Source: Hesseltinella vesiculosa (Eukaryota; Mucoromycota; Mucoromycetes; Mucorales; Cunninghamellaceae). From it: a stretch of DNA of 64,000 bases. A program made the position numbers and the translations under genes. Shown in pieces: positions 43,701 to 57,624 of this stretch (within the stretch, counting starts at the first letter, position 1; each line of letters opens with the position of its first letter). The DNA is taken from assembly GCA_002104935.1 (NCBI GenBank), contig MCGT01000059.1:1-64000 (forward strand). The letters are read 5' to 3'. The notes under the pieces were generated by a model that had not been told where the DNA came from, did no database searches, and saw nothing but the letters and a program-made list of their open reading frames with translations.

Positions 43701-45839
43701 TTCCTTGTCCACTTGAAATTCGCCTATCAGTGGAATATGATAAGCATGAGTGCGCAAGCCCCTACCGTCGTCCATTTCTTTGTACGCACCTCCCATCATC
43801 CAATAAACGCAGCCTAGCTTGAAGTAATACTCAACCGTTGGTTGTCCATCAGCAGCTTCAATGGCTCGGGTCAAATAGTCAATGGCCATGTCATGGTCTC
43901 CTTGCTGGGCATGGATCCAGCCTATCTCGGACAGGGCTATGGGCTGTGGATGCTCGGGGTCTAATGCCAACACGGTTTCAAACTTGGACTGGGCCTGACC
44001 ATACTTTCCCTCTTGCGACAAGATCAAACCAGCGCCCTGTGGGTTGAGATGGAAGGGAAAAAAAAAGAAGAGTCAACCAGAGAAAAAGACGATTTCCTCT
44101 TTTTTTTTATATATACCTCCAGCGCACCCATATTGTTTGGCTCTTTTTTCAATATGCGATCGTAAATGGTAAGGGCGTCAGGGTAATACTTGGCATCCAT
44201 TCGTCGATAGCAGTGGGCCATGCACGTTTCCAAGGAGAGAATCATGCTATGCAAGAAAATGTCAATTTCCGCGATTGTGCCTGAGGTTTTCTCACGCCTG
44301 AGTTTGGGCTTACTTGTCCAACGGAATACCAGAGCCTTCAACGAACTGGTCGGCAAGTTCATGGCCGCGTGTTGCATATTCCAAACCAGTTTCAAATTCG
44401 CCCGAGTCATGGTAAATCCATGACAGACACAGGTAGCCGCAGAGGATGTTTGGCGCTTGTTCCAAACCAGTCTACCAGCCCAGGAGTAAGAGAGAGAGAG
44501 AAAAAAAAAGGAGAATGAGCAATAGGCACAGACGAATGCGTGGTTTGACTACAGGGCAGAGATACATACGCTGAACAGATCAAATGCTTCATCCAAATCA
44601 CCTTCAGTGTACTTTTGGTGGCCTTGGATGATACGGGCTACTGCGGATTCGGGGAAGCGGTGAATGAAGAGGCCGATCAGGTTTTCGTTGTAGTCCTCTA
44701 GCAGAAACAGAAATGATAAACACGGTCGTGAGCGAGGAATTTCATGAAAGGGTCCGCTCTCTGTTTTACCGAATTTGGCTACGTCTGTGAACTCGATTGA
44801 GATTTCATAGGGCAGAGGGTCATTGATATCTTGGACCACAAGGGTGTGTACAAGCTGGCTGATTTTTTCACAGACCTACATTATAAAAATAAGTGTGTGA
44901 GTTCATTTAGGAGGGGGGAAGGTCTGGAAAATGAGGCTTGCCTCGCTCTTGTCTTTCATAGCAAAGAGTTGCTTTCGGTACAGGGAGAGCAGTTTAAGTT
45001 GGATGGTGCGTATGTTTTCAGGATCTTCGGTGGCGTCCAGCAAAGTCTCGTAGAGAAAGGGAAGCTTCGACTGGCTGTAGATCTCGGATTCGACTTGGTC
45101 GCGCAGGCCGGTGGTATCGGCCGATTTGGCGTTGATGCGCAAGCGGCGGTTTTTGTAGGTGGTTTCAATGGCATTGACATCGTTGGATTCGGCGACATTG
45201 ATGAGTTGGCGATAGATGGAGGTCTTATCTGGTAGGTTCTTCGAGTCCTTGATCAGGTCATAGTATTGGCTGCCAGGCAGGTACAGCTTCAATGTCGAAG
45301 TTAGCGCTTGTTCATTGGGCACTTTGTTCTCATAGATATCGAGCTTCTTGTTGAGTAGCGTGACAAGAAGATTGCCGTCGCCTCTGTAATAAGAAAGTTG
45401 AAAAACAGGCATCATTAGCACTTCTTTTCTTGGGTGGTTATTGTTCATACTTGAGTGCTAGCTTGGGTAGTATGTGATCCATGGTAGAAAGGACCTTGTC
45501 AAAGCTGCCTTGTTTTTCATGTAGGCTGATTAAGCCTTGCCAGGCTAGAAGCTGATCCTTGTCAATATCAATAGCATGTTCGTACGATTTGATCGCTTCA
45601 TCGACATTGTTGAGACCTGCATAGGCCGCGCCTAAAAAGACATAGCTAGGTTGAAGAAGGAAAGGTAGGTGAGGCGTCAGAGCTTCGTCTTTATTGTTAT
45701 TTTTTTCCAGCAAAACGTACGCGTTGTAGTTACCGGATTCCCATAGAATGATGCGATTGCAGCACTTGATAGCTTCGTCATAATCCTTTTTTCCAAGGGC
45801 TTCTCTAGCAGCTTTGAGATGTTGTTTAGAGCTGCTCAT
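40773..45839 (-). CDS. SKI3: Ski3-like TPR scaffold of the Ski complex
   Basis: ATG 45839 (MSSSKQHLKAAREALGKKDY), TAG 40773-40775, about ten or more exons. Ski3 is the tetratricopeptide scaffold of the Ski2-Ski3-Ski8 complex, which feeds mRNA to the cytoplasmic exosome. TPR units are visible along the whole length, for example NVDEAIKSYEHAIDIDKDQLLAW near the start, the block with PDALTIYDRILKKEPNNMGALE, and FLGQYYRSV-like and WARLGDNAVENG units later. The N-terminal pattern (KKDYDEAIKCCNRIILWE...NYNAYVFLGAAYAGL) is that of fungal Ski3. The size of more than 1,400 residues fits. The exon list was not resolved in full. Confidence 0.85.
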
Positions 45840-46271
45840 CAAGTAGTACGATTCAACTCAAAATGAAAGAAAAAGAAAAATTGCCTGGGCGGAGATTCAG
45901 AGGTTTTTTTTTTTTTTTTTCGCTGGACTCCCCTTTGATATTATGACCGCTGCAAAGCACTTTCGAACTATTGGATCAATGCGACATTTTGTGTTTGTGA
46001 ACAATCCTACGAATGATGACGATGCTGAAAAAATCAGGTCATTCGTTGCTGGATGCACTGCTGACTTGTTGCAAGCTTACTTTTCACTGTCCTTTTCCCC
46101 AGCCAAAAAAAAAAAAACGTCAAAATTTCAGGCAACCATGGACCCGCCAAACGGGGAATTCAATCCCCGCACTTTTTTTCTATTTTTTTGCCATATGAAA
46201 AAAGGTGCCCGTGCCAATTCTTATTTCTTTTTCTTTTTACTTTTGTAACCTCCAAAAAAAAAGAGAGAGTC
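45840..46271. other. Divergent promoter, Ski3 and lanosterol synthase genes
   Basis: This 432-base stretch lies between two divergent starts. A plus-strand frame of 101 codons (45943-46248) is open but low in complexity and probably non-coding. Confidence 0.4.
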
Positions 46272-48983
46272 ATGATAGTTTTACCTGAATCGTATGCTTC
46301 AGCAACATTGAATGCCGAGGCGACGCCTGCATTCACTGACCTGAGCCGCTGGCGCTTGCATGTCGATCAAGGCGCCCAGACATGGCACTACCTCGAAACC
46401 GATCAACAAGTCCAGCAGGAACCCCAGACGGTCTATGACAAGTACCATCTTGGTTTGGCCACGGTAAACATCATAAGCACTTTGAAAAGATGGACCAGTC
46501 ATCTTTATGTCTTGGATGGATTATTTATTTTTGAATTTGAATGTCGTAGGATCTTCCATCGTTACCTCGTGCAACAACTCCTCTGGAGGCAGCTCGCAAT
46601 GGGTTTGAATTTTACCGACATCTCCAAACTCCTGAAGGTTTCTGGGCTGGTGAATATGGTGGCCCCATGTAAGAAGCAGCGGCAAAGCGGTAACAAAATA
46701 TTCACGCTCTGTGTTTGGTTTTCTCTCCTCAGGTTTCTTATTCCTGGGCTGATGATCACGTATTATGTCACTGGCACGCCTGTGCCTGAGCCTATGCGAC
46801 TGGAATTGATCCGCTACTTACTGAACCGTGCTCATGCCGAGGATGGTGGTTGGGGCATCCATATTGAAGGCATTTCTACTGTCTTTGGTACCGCTCTGAA
46901 CTATGTGGCTCTGCGTATTCTTGGTTTAGGCCCTGACCATCCTGCCATGGTCAAGGCTCGTAACACGTTGCATCAATTAGGCGGTGCTACAGGTGCTCCT
47001 GCCTGGGGCAAGTTCTGGTTGTCGGTGTTGGGTGTGTACGAATGGGAAGGCATGAACCCCGTGCCTCCTGAGCTTTGGTAAGTTGCCGAGAACGAAGGAC
47101 ATGCGTGCAGAAAAAAACAATAATCGCGGCAGAGCGGATTAGCCTTTTGGCTTTTTCGGAGTGACAAGCAGAAACTCACCCCTTCTTTTTAAACTCCTAG
47201 GCTGCTCCCAAAGATTCTGCCCTTCTGCCCTGGCAATTGGTGGGTGCATTGTCGTCTGGTCTACCTTCCCATGGGCTATCTTTACGCCAAGCGTGCGACG
47301 GCTCCTTTGACTACCTTTACCCAATCTCTCCGTGAAGAATTATACGTCCAGCCTTATGATTCTATCCACTGGGACCAGCAGCGCAACAATGTGTGTGAAG
47401 CTGATTTATACACACCACATACCAAAATTATGGATCTCTTGAACAGTAAAGCCTTTTTGCGACAAGTAGAAAAAAAAAAGATGCTCACTTTTTGCTTTAG
47501 AAATGCTGACCTACTACGAGATGCTTCCGTTGGATTGGAATTGGTTGCGACAAAAGGCCCTGGACGAGACGGTGGAGCAGATCCGCATGGAGGATGAGAA
47601 CTCTTTCTACTTGGACATTGGCCCTGTGAACAAAGCTATGAACTGGCTAGTGTCATTCTACCAATATGGCAAAGACTCGCATCAATTCAAACAGCATGTC
47701 AAGCGTAACATCGACTTTATGTGGATGGGCCCCGAAGGCATGATGATGAATGGTACCAATGGCAGTCAATTGTGGGACAGCTCGTTCATTGCTCAAGCCC
47801 TTGCCGAGGCCAGCATTCACGAAGTGCCTGAATTCCGTGACAACATGGTCAAGACCTTGGAATTCCTTGATATGACCCAGGTAGGCGTTTTTTTTGACCG
47901 GCATGAGCAAATATAAACTCTCCTTGTATCCTAGATCAAGCGCAACGCCCCCAACCAAGACCGCTGTTACCGACAACAGTCCAAGGGTGCATGGCCATTC
48001 AGTACCAGAGATCAAGGTTTCACCGTCAGCGACTGCACGGCCGAAGGTCTCAAGGCCACCATCATCTTGCAACAAACGGAAGGCATGCCTCATTTGATTA
48101 GCATGGAACGTTTGCAGGACGCTGTCGATGTGCTTTTGACCATGCAAAACAAGGATCATGGCTTTGCCTCCTACGAAACCATCCGTGGACCCAGATGGCT
48201 TGAATGGTAAAAAAGAAAAAAAAAAAAAAGATATTGTCGCGTCCAATTTCTCATTTTTTTTTTAAATCTCCAAAGGTTCAACCCAGCCGAGGTGTTCAGC
48301 GATATCATGATTGAGTACAGCTACCCTGAATGCTCGACGGCCTCTTTGATGGGTCTGGCCACTTTCCGCAAATTGAACCCTGACTATCGCCGGGAAGATA
48401 TTGAACGTACAGCTACCACTGTGCTATCCTATATCAAGAACGTTCAACGTCCTGATGGCTCCTGGTACGGCGCTTGGGCCATTTGCTTCACCTACGCCGC
48501 CATGTTCTCCTTGCAAAGTCTGGCCAGCGTCGGCGAATATTATGATAACAGGTACGCCGCATGAAAAAAAAAATGGCTCATCCTGTTTTCCATCCATTTC
48601 TCTTCCTTTGCAACAGTGACTCGAGCCGCCGTGGGTGTGACTTCCTCATTTCCAAACAAGAAGCCGATGGTGGTTGGGGTGAAACATACAAATCGTGTGA
48701 AGACCGAGAATACTGCCACAATCCCAAGTCACAAGTGGTCAACACGGCCTGGGCTGTCATGGCCCTGATGGACGCCAAATACCCTGACGAAGAGCCCATC
48801 CGCCGAGGCATTGAGCTGATCATGAGCCGACAACAAGAAAACGGTGAATGGCTGCAAGAGAGCATCGAAGGAGTTTTCAACAAAAACTGCATGATTTCGT
48901 ATCCCAATTACAAGTTCTCGTTTACCATTTGGGCCCTCGGAAAATACACCAAAGTCTACGGCGACAAAAGATTGGTCGAATGA
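46272..48983 (+). CDS. ERG7: Lanosterol synthase (2,3-oxidosqualene cyclase)
   Basis: ATG 46272 ([14 protein letters not shown]), TGA 48981-48983, several short introns. The enzyme cyclises oxidosqualene to lanosterol, the first cyclic step of ergosterol synthesis, at the ER or lipid droplets. The catalytic motif DCTAE, whose Asp protonates the epoxide, is at about 48031-48045 in [14 protein letters not shown]-type repeats are visible ([42 protein letters not shown]). [14 protein letters not shown] and [18 protein letters not shown] are also typical. The C-terminus ([14 protein letters not shown]) is complete. Confidence 0.96.
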
Positions 48984-49841
48984 GTGGTACACACAACGAA
49001 CTGAATACACCTACACCTAAGAAGTAAAGCTAATACTGTAAAAAAAACCATACCCTACGCCATCCATCCGGGAGTCGGGGTTACAAATGTCTCGTTAGCT
49101 CGTTGATTGCACACGGAGAATCAAGAGTGAACGGGGTGAGAGATAAGAACATGGCAGAAATGTGCCCATGTATTCACTCCTACCAACAAATGTCACTGTC
49201 AACCATTGATTGAGATGGTGAAGAGAGGTGGAAATAATGATAAAAAGAAAAGCGACGGGCACATGCCTAGCGTAATGCCCCGGGGTTCTTTAGCAAGACC
49301 AAGGTCGTTCTGTGCACGGCTTTTTCATTGCCATGGGCATGTCACTAGCTGTTTTTAGGGATCTTAAAAGTGTCTGTAGAATTGAAACCATCTGGATCTT
49401 CGAACTCGTGCTTGTGGGCAGTTGGCCGCAAAACTGCTTTGGGATTGGAAAGTGAGCATGGCTGGGCGGACTTTTATTTCGTTTTTTTTTTTTTTTTTCA
49501 AGAAAGCCGACAGCAGCGTTTTTTTTCTTTCCTTTCTTCTTCCTCTTCCCCTCACTTTTTATTAAGGTAATACAGGTTAAACAACATGATGCAGCAATGA
49601 AAAGCAACAGCATACGCAACCGAAGATTATAGAAACGACGTTTTTATGAGAAGCATCGACGTTGGATGGATGGGGATGGATGGATGGATGGACGACTTTT
49701 TTTTTTCACATGGTGACATCCACCATTGATTCCCATTGCCCAGTTGTCTTGCCAATGCATGCCATTCATTGCTCATCACTGCCTTTATCGAGTTGACGAT
49801 CATTTATGCTCACTCTTTCTTTTTACTTTCCAGTTTTAGAA
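48984..49841. other. Intergenic stretch with a GGAT repeat
   Basis: No gene is seen in these 858 bases. A (GGAT)n tract lies at about 49663-49692. An AATAAT-rich part follows the lanosterol synthase stop. A T-run of 18 lies near 49482-49498. Confidence 0.4.
49663..49692 (+). repeat. (GGAT)n microsatellite
   Basis: Seven or so GGAT units with one interruption, upstream of the uL2 gene. Confidence 0.75.
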
Positions 49842-50729
49842 ATGGGTCGCGTTATCCGGTAAGACAACCTGCAGCAAGAAAAAGGAATTCCCATGGCTGA
49901 CTGTTTTTTTTCGTTTCATAGATCGCAACGTAAGGGCCGCGGTAGTATCTTCAAGGCTCACACCGTTGGTCGCAAGGGTGCTGCCAAGTTCCGTACTTTT
50001 GACTTTGCTGAACGTCATGGTTACATCCGTGGTATTGTCAAGGAAATCATTCACGATCCTGGCCGTGGTGCTCCTCTCGCCAAGGTTGTCTTCCGTGATC
50101 CTTATCGGTAAGACTGAAGTGGTCGTAATACTCTGGGGAAATCAAACCTAATTTTTTTTTTTTTTGACAGCTACAAGCTTCGCACCGAAACCTTCATTGC
50201 TACCGAAGGCATGTACACTGGTCAATTTGTGTATGCCGGTAAGAAGGCTTCCTTGAACGTTGGTAACGTGTTGCCTTTGAACTCCATGCCCGAAGGTACT
50301 GTGATCTGTAACGTCGAAGAAAAGGTTGGTGATCGTGGTGCTTTGGCCCGTACCTCTGGTAACTACGCCACCATCATTGGTCACGGTGAAGATGGCAAGA
50401 CCCGTATCCGTCTTCCCTCTGGCTCCAAGAAGATCGTTGCCTCCACTGCTCGTGCTGCCATCGGTATCGTTGCTGGTGGTGGTCGTATCGACAAGCCCCT
50501 GTTGAAGGCCGGTCGTGCCTACCACAAGTACAGAGTCAAGCGCAACTCTTGGCCCAAGACTCGTGGTGTTGCCATGAACCCCGTGGACCATCCTCACGGT
50601 GGTGGTAACCATCAACACATTGGTCATGCCTCTACCATGGCTCGCGACGCTCCTGCCGGTCAAAAGGTTGGTCTCATCGCTGCCCGTCGTACTGGTTTGC
50701 TCCGCGGTACCAAGAAGCTCAAGGATTAG
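49842..50729 (+). CDS. RPL2: 60S ribosomal protein uL2 (L8/RPL2)
   Basis: Three exons; the first has only 17 bases (49842-49858, MGRVIR). The product is a large-subunit protein next to the peptidyl-transferase centre. It shows [67 protein letters not shown] and the invariant [17 protein letters not shown], which includes the His of the peptidyl-transferase loop. The reading frame is rich in preferred C-ending codons, as expected for a highly expressed gene. AATAAA lies about 25 bases after the stop. Confidence 0.97.
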
Positions 50730-51313
50730 ATCTATTTTTAATTACCATCGTTTCAATAAAGTCTTTTTTGGGCATTTCAGTCGAGTATGTTTCAATGAAG
50801 TGCATGAGTGCTTTGCTTGTCACTGAAAAGAAAATAAAGAAAAGGACCATCGGAAAAAATGGGCTTGATTTCTTTTTCTGACAGGCAGTGACTCATGATT
50901 GGTCTGATTTCTGTATCCTCATTGATTCATGCCTAAAACTGCAAAAAACAAATTCAAAAAATGCCGCAGTTTGGGCTTCAAAAAAAATGAGCTATTTTTA
51001 CAGCTCAAGCGGAGATGAAACCCTCGTCAGGTGACACAGCTGGAAATGGTAAAAAAAACGAGCCCATTTTTTTCTTTTTCTTTTTTTCTTCTTCACAACA
51101 TTTTCAAGATTCTTGAAAGCACTCCTGACTGTTATTTCATGCGATTCTGCCTCGTTGATACTTGCATTGCTGTTACTGTTGGCTCCACCGGCCTCACATA
51201 TCTCTGCCTTCCCTGAATCGTCTATACCTACTTCGTTTTGAAAACGTATTTTTATTCTATTACCCAAAAACTACCCCTCTTCTCCTTTCTTAAAACGTTC
51301 CTTCTTCGTTAAC
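50730..51313. other. Intergenic stretch between uL2 and PRL genes
   Basis: No gene is seen in these 584 bases. They hold the uL2 3' UTR and the PRL promoter. TTTTTATTCTATTAC near 51247 is a weak TATA-like stretch. Confidence 0.35.
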
Positions 51314-51993
51314 ATGGTTCGCTCCTATTCTCCTTTGACTCACTTTTCCATCATCGACCATCCTCGTGTGCCTGTGCGGTTTTTGATCCTCGATTGCCCA
51401 ACGGAAACCAGTCTGCCATACTATTTGTCCGAATTCAAGCAGTATAACGTGTTGACGATCGTTCGTTGCTGTCAGCCCACTTATTCAACCCAGTTGCTCT
51501 CCGATCATGGTATCGATGTCGTCGATTTACCTTTTCCTGATGGTGGCGTGGTAAGCACAGCAAATGAAAAAAAAAATGCCAAGATTGGTTGTCTCACTTT
51601 TATTTCCCTATTTAGCCTGGCAGCTCCGTGCTGATGAAGTTTCTCGAGATCTTAAACAAGGCTGATCAAAGTCTAGATCATCGAGAAGAAGAAATGCAGA
51701 AGCCTACGGTTGCTGTGCACTGTGTGGCTGGTTTAGGAAGAGCTCCTGTCTTGGTTGCCGTGGGCTTAATTGAACTGGGCTGTATTGCTCCGCTGGATGC
51801 CATTGATTTCATCCGTCAAAAGCGCCGTGGCGCCTTTAACCGTCCTCAGATCCTTTACTTGGACCAGTACAAACGAGTACTCAAACGACATACCCGCCGG
51901 CATTCTCCTCCCTCGGCTTCGTCCGTCTTCTCCTGGGGTGGCCGAATGATGATGAAGTTCACCAACAAGACCTCACCCCAGACCATTGTTTGA
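51314..51993 (+). CDS. PRL-type protein tyrosine phosphatase (PTP4A family), no CaaX box
   Basis: Two exons (51314-51550 and 51616-51993) give 204 residues. The P-loop is [14 protein letters not shown], the CX5R signature in its PRL form ([10 protein letters not shown]). The general-acid loop is [10 protein letters not shown], and [14 protein letters not shown] is the PRL start. PRL phosphatases bind CNNM-type Mg transporters in animals. Most end in a CaaX prenylation box preceded by basic residues. Here the basic stretch is present (KRHTRRHS) but the end is SPQTIV, with no cysteine. Membrane anchoring by prenylation is therefore not expected. It is convergent with the next gene, 56 bases apart. 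Confidence 0.9.
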
Positions 51994-52049
51994 TGCTCAA
52001 CAAATACTAAAAAAAAAAAATTCTTTGCTCTGCACTTCTTTTATTCTTT

Positions 52050-52817
52050 TCATGGCTGACGAGGGGAATAAGCAGGAGGAGGTTGAAGAAGAGGAGGATC
52101 ATCGGCAAAAATGGGCTGGCATTCTTTTGCGGTGGGGGCGGAAGGCAATGGGGCCGAAGCCTCGGCGTCGAGGGTGGGCTGGGCAGGAATGGTCATTGGT
52201 GCCATGGTAGCCAAAGTGGAGGTGGTAGGGGTTGGGCAGAAGGTAGATGAGCAAGGGGACGAGGTGATGGTCAGATTGGCAAAGCTGCTGTGGCGTCGAC
52301 AAGTGTCGATGCTACTGCTGCTTGCCGTCGCCTGTGATACGTTCCAAAGGGCGGAGGCATCGGAGCCGTTTCTGATTTTATTTTTCTGCAAGACTCCAGG
52401 CTCGGTGACAATGGGATCAGGCCGATGCACAGTTGTGTCGTCCTGCGGTGGAACCGACACGGCAGGTGCTGCATAGGGGTGGATCAGTTGGGTGCAGGAA
52501 GCAGGCAGTTCAGGATCACTGTTGTCAAGGTCCTCGTCTTGTTCGTCCTTGGTGGCACCTAGATCGGCTTCGTCGACGTTTTGTAGCTTGCGCCGTTGAC
52601 GGTGCCGCCAGGCTCGCATGTGCCAGTAGATAAAGATACCAACGCCCATCAAAAAGGATAGAACCAGGCCGCCAGCCAGCGACAAGACCACCACAAGCAC
52701 CCGGAGCTCGCGCTCATCTCGATGTAAGGCTCGGAGCATATCTGTTGACCCCGTTTCCAGCGGCGTCAATCCATTATTCGATAATGTGAGCGGGCTGATC
52801 GTACCATCCTTGTTCAT
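52050..52817 (-). CDS. Single-pass membrane protein with PPxY motif (possible Rsp5/Nedd4 adaptor)
   Basis: This is a single exon of 255 residues. A short N-terminal part is followed by one transmembrane helix (VLVVVLSLAGGLVLSFLMGVG, about residues 40-65), then a basic stop-transfer stretch (RAWRHRQRRK). The remaining 170 residues are Ser/Thr/Pro-rich and probably disordered. The C-terminus carries LQPPPAYSP, a PPxY motif that binds WW domains of Nedd4/Rsp5 ubiquitin ligases. The lack of a signal peptide and the order of charges suggest a cytosolic tail. I do not recognise the family; an adaptor role is inferred from layout only. Confidence 0.65.
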   Translation of the reverse strand: MNKDGTISPLTLSNNGLTPLETGSTDMLRALHRDERELRVLVVVLSLAGGLVLSFLMGVGIFIYWHMRAWRHRQRRKLQNVDEADLGATKDEQDEDLDNSDPELPASCTQLIHPYAAPAVSVPPQDDTTVHRPDPIVTEPGVLQKNKIRNGSDASALWNVSQATASSSSIDTCRRHSSFANLTITSSPCSSTFCPTPTTSTLATMAPMTIPAQPTLDAEASAPLPSAPTAKECQPIFADDPPLLQPPPAYSPRQP

Positions 52818-53049
52818 AGCTCATGCTTTAAGAGAGAGAATAAAAAGTTGAAACAAGAATAAAGAAGGGGGAAAGAAAACGTCTCTTTTTCATTTTACAT
52901 TGTAAAGGCTTTTAAAACGTGCCTCCCTGACTGTTTCTCCCTACCACAACCCCTAAAAAAAAAGATAGCATTCATGTGTGGGCGCCGACTCGTAAACCCA
53001 ACCATAGATGTCTTGACTGGACCAGGCTCCTTGGACCTCTCTATTTTAT

Positions 53050-54187
<1,138 letters not shown>

Positions 54188-54355
54188 TTCTTTTCGTTTG
54201 CCTTTAGACCCGTGAGAAAGAGAGCCAGAAATCACCTTCTCTGCCCTTTTTTGAAAATAAGCGGCGTTTTTTTTTATTTTATTTTTTTGCTCCTTGCAGC
54301 GATTCTTTCTTTACTGACACGACATCCACCCAATTTAGCAAACTCAAAGCAAAGG

Positions 54356-57193
54356 ATGAGCAGTAACAAATCAAACACCTTTCTTCAACGCATTGCCAGC
54401 TCAGATACGCTGCTACGGCCCCAGCCACGGAAACAAGCATCCGCTCCTCCTGAACTTCACAAAAGCGTCTCTTCTTCCACCCTTGGCTCGTCAGCATCCT
54501 TCTCTATACCCATTCCCAGCCAATCATGGGGTATGAAAACACTTTCACAACTACAAACCAATGACTATGGCGACTATGATGATATCATTAACTTGCTGAT
54601 TCATCCTGAAAAAGTAAGAAGACATCGCTGTCCCTTTTTTACTTCACCAGCTTATTTGGCTTCTACCAGGCTATTTTATTACTCCCAGTGTCAAGGCCAA
54701 GGCATCCGTCTGCCCACATTGACATGGACTTTATCAAAAGTCATATCCTTTTCTATACGAATCCTTCTGACAAAAGCTTCGTCATGACCCTGAATGGCAT
54801 CCGTGGCGTATTCCAAAGGTACCCTCATAAAAATAAAAAAAAAAAGGGGGGGGGTGCGCGGCTAATTTTTTTTTTTTTTTTCGCTCTCCAGTGATCAATT
54901 CATTGCTTTGGACGCTCTGCCAAACGAATTTGATGCGAAGACATTATTGGAAGCCTCTGATAAAAAGTAAAAAGTTCTTTTCTGTCCAGCGTGCATTTTT
55001 TTATTCCTGTACTAGTGACTCACGCCTACATTCCTTAGGACGTTCTTTGATAATTTTGATTTGGATCCAGCCTCCATCACCACAAACCAACCTCGCTGCA
55101 ATGTCCTCGCATCACATGTGCCTGTCAAGTTAAAGAACGACCAGACTATCTTTGTCATGTTGATCCAGAAGCCTCTTTCCAAATCCGATGTCGTGGACTG
55201 GATCCAGAAGAAAACGGTCTCCCGGCCAACTGCAAGCAAATCAAAACTGCCACTCGAAGATCCTTTGACGGACCATGTTAACAAGTATAGCCCTGGCGTT
55301 TATCTCGCTATTGACAACTGGCTGACACGCTTTTTTATTTTTAATGTTATTTTACGCCAAACGTATAGATTTATCAAATCCGTGCGACAGCGACCTCCCA
55401 AAACCATGGATCTCGCAAGTGTGCAATGGGCCGATTTTTTGGATGAGCTGCAAGGCATGATGGGTGATAAACGAGACGATACCATTACTGATCGATTAGA
55501 CAACATTGAAGACTACATGTGCACCTACCTCTACGACAAGTAAGACTCTCCCTGGAAAAAAAATAAGAAAGCGTTTCTACCCTTTTGACCCCCCCCCCTC
55601 CCCATGTATAGGCTATTCGGATCTCCAGAAGACACTCGACAGGATGAAGTTTTGGAATCACGCATTGCTGCATTGAATCTTTTGGATCTGAATCTAGGAC
55701 ATCTTGGTGTGGCTGTAGGCGATGCGGACATCCCGGCCATCGACGACATGGTGCGCTCAGCCGGCGAACAATTCATGGGCCTGAATACTTTCACCACTGC
55801 AAAAGACAAGCTCGACTCCCTTGTGCGGACCCACCAGATTATAGTGGGTAAGTCAACACGTTTGGCGTTCTAAATGGAATGGTCGACAACTAACGCGCGG
55901 TTTTTATTTTTGGCAATAAATCTAGATGCCATCGAGTCATTTGCTGTCAATGAAAAGGATGTGACTCACGATGGTCAGGTGGATGTGGCCCAGGAAATGC
56001 AACAAGCCATGACAACCGCTACTGCGCAAGAAGAGGAGGCTGCAAGCCATCATCATAAGGATCACTCGGCCATCAAGGACACCAAGGACATGGCAAGACT
56101 AGGCACCGCCAGCGCTGATGTACTACTGCCCTTACTGATCTACACCATTGTCAAAACCAACCCCACCAATTTTATCTCCAATTTGAGATTCACCCACCGC
56201 TTCCGCCACCCTGCCCAACTTACTGGCCTGGCAAGCTACTGCATCACCAACATTGTAAAATCTATCCTTCTTAACTTCCTTCAGATGCATGATAATACTA
56301 AGCCTCGCTTCTTTTTTTCTCCTTGACAGTCGGCCGCCGTGACCTTTTTGGAATCCACTAACCTCGTGGGCCTGGGCTTATCGGTGGATAAGGTGCACAG
56401 GTAACAAAGACTGGCCTGCCTTGGAAGATAGAACGCTTATGGCAACTTTTAACATGCTGTTAGTAATGTCACCGACTTAAATGCACTACCAATACCACAT
56501 GGATCCGCTTCAACCACACCAACATCAAGTGGTGGGATGCGCTTGGTCTCCGAAGTCATGGACAGCTCTTACAAGATGTTTGACGGCCTTGGTCGATTTT
56601 GGCAACGCAGCACAGCCGATTCCCCGAGTAGTGCCACGGCCCCAATCACGCCTGCCTTGTCCTCATCGACCTCGACTGTCGATCGTGAAAAAGCCAAGTC
56701 CCCCCGCCTGTTCTCTCCAGGCGAACTCAAGGAAATGACCACCTCGGCTGTGAAAAGCTTTGGCAGGAAGGATGGCTCACGTGACGTCCATCATCAAAGT
56801 TCTCAAAGTGTATGGGAGAATGCTATCCCCGGTTTTCTGGAACAGCGCCGCCCGACTGTCAAGGTAGTAAAATATGAAAAAAGGCAATGGCGCTTTATCA
56901 CTGAGCTAACCAGATTTCTCGTTCGCTTTTATTTGTGTGGGTTTGTGTATTAGCCTGCAGTGACATCATCGACGACAACGGCTAAAATTGATCCCCTCCA
57001 AGCCTTGCTGCACGCTCCTTCCCAACTAATCAATTCTATACAACGGTCGACTTCTCCTTCCAATGAAGCTGCCATGCAAAAGTTTTTAGATGTCAAATCC
57101 GTCAATGACTTGACAATTGGTGAAGTAGCCGAGCTCCTGGCCGATTATAAACGTCTGGCCGCTATCCTGAAACAAGGCAATGTTGTCCAATGA
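54356..57193 (+). CDS. VPS9-domain protein, probable Rab5-family exchange factor
   Basis: ATG 54356, TGA 57191-57193, about nine exons. The N-terminus is Ser-rich. The VPS9 core shows LGTASADVLLPLLIYTIVKT, then NPTNFISNLRFTHRFR and LASYCITNISAAVTFLES, the segments that catalyse nucleotide exchange on Rab5-type GTPases at early endosomes. The Asp in SADVLLPLL and the Tyr that follows are the usual catalytic pair. A helical region precedes it (RIAALNLLDLNLGHLG). The last 230 residues are low complexity, ending in a helix (IGEVAELLADYKRLAAIL). I cannot say which VPS9 subfamily this is. Confidence 0.85.
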
Positions 57194-57624
57194 GTCTATC
57201 TTGTTTGTTTGCTGCTTTTGTGTTCCTCCTTTGGCTCCCCAGATTTTTTTTTGGTCCATTCTCGCTTGCTGTAATAAACTCTTTTCTCTTATTGGTGGGG
57301 GATCTTCATGTGCATAATCCTCTCATCCTCTGACGGACGATAAAAAAACTGGCAATCAATGGAGCAACGAACGGGTTATTATTAAAAGCGCATGGAGAAA
57401 CGATAGACCTTCAAAAAATACAACGAGCGTAGACAAAACAACAAACAAAATACTTTGGCCTGCAAGGCACCGGTAAGGAACATCCTCACTTATTCTCCAC
57501 TCCTCCGTCTCCTTTCTCTCTCTAGCCTTTTTTTTTTTTTTTTTTTCCTCTTTTCTTTCCCACCTCAACCTCACTCACACCTCTTTTGACAGCCCTTTTT
57601 TTTTCCTTGACCCTTCAAAAAAAA

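Noticed and set aside
45943..46248. 101-codon frame upstream of lanosterol synthase
   Set aside because: Low-complexity Lys/Phe runs from homopolymers, no domain, and located in the divergent promoter.
50148..50663. 171-codon minus-strand frame opposite uL2
   Set aside because: Long antisense frame caused by strong codon bias of the ribosomal gene.
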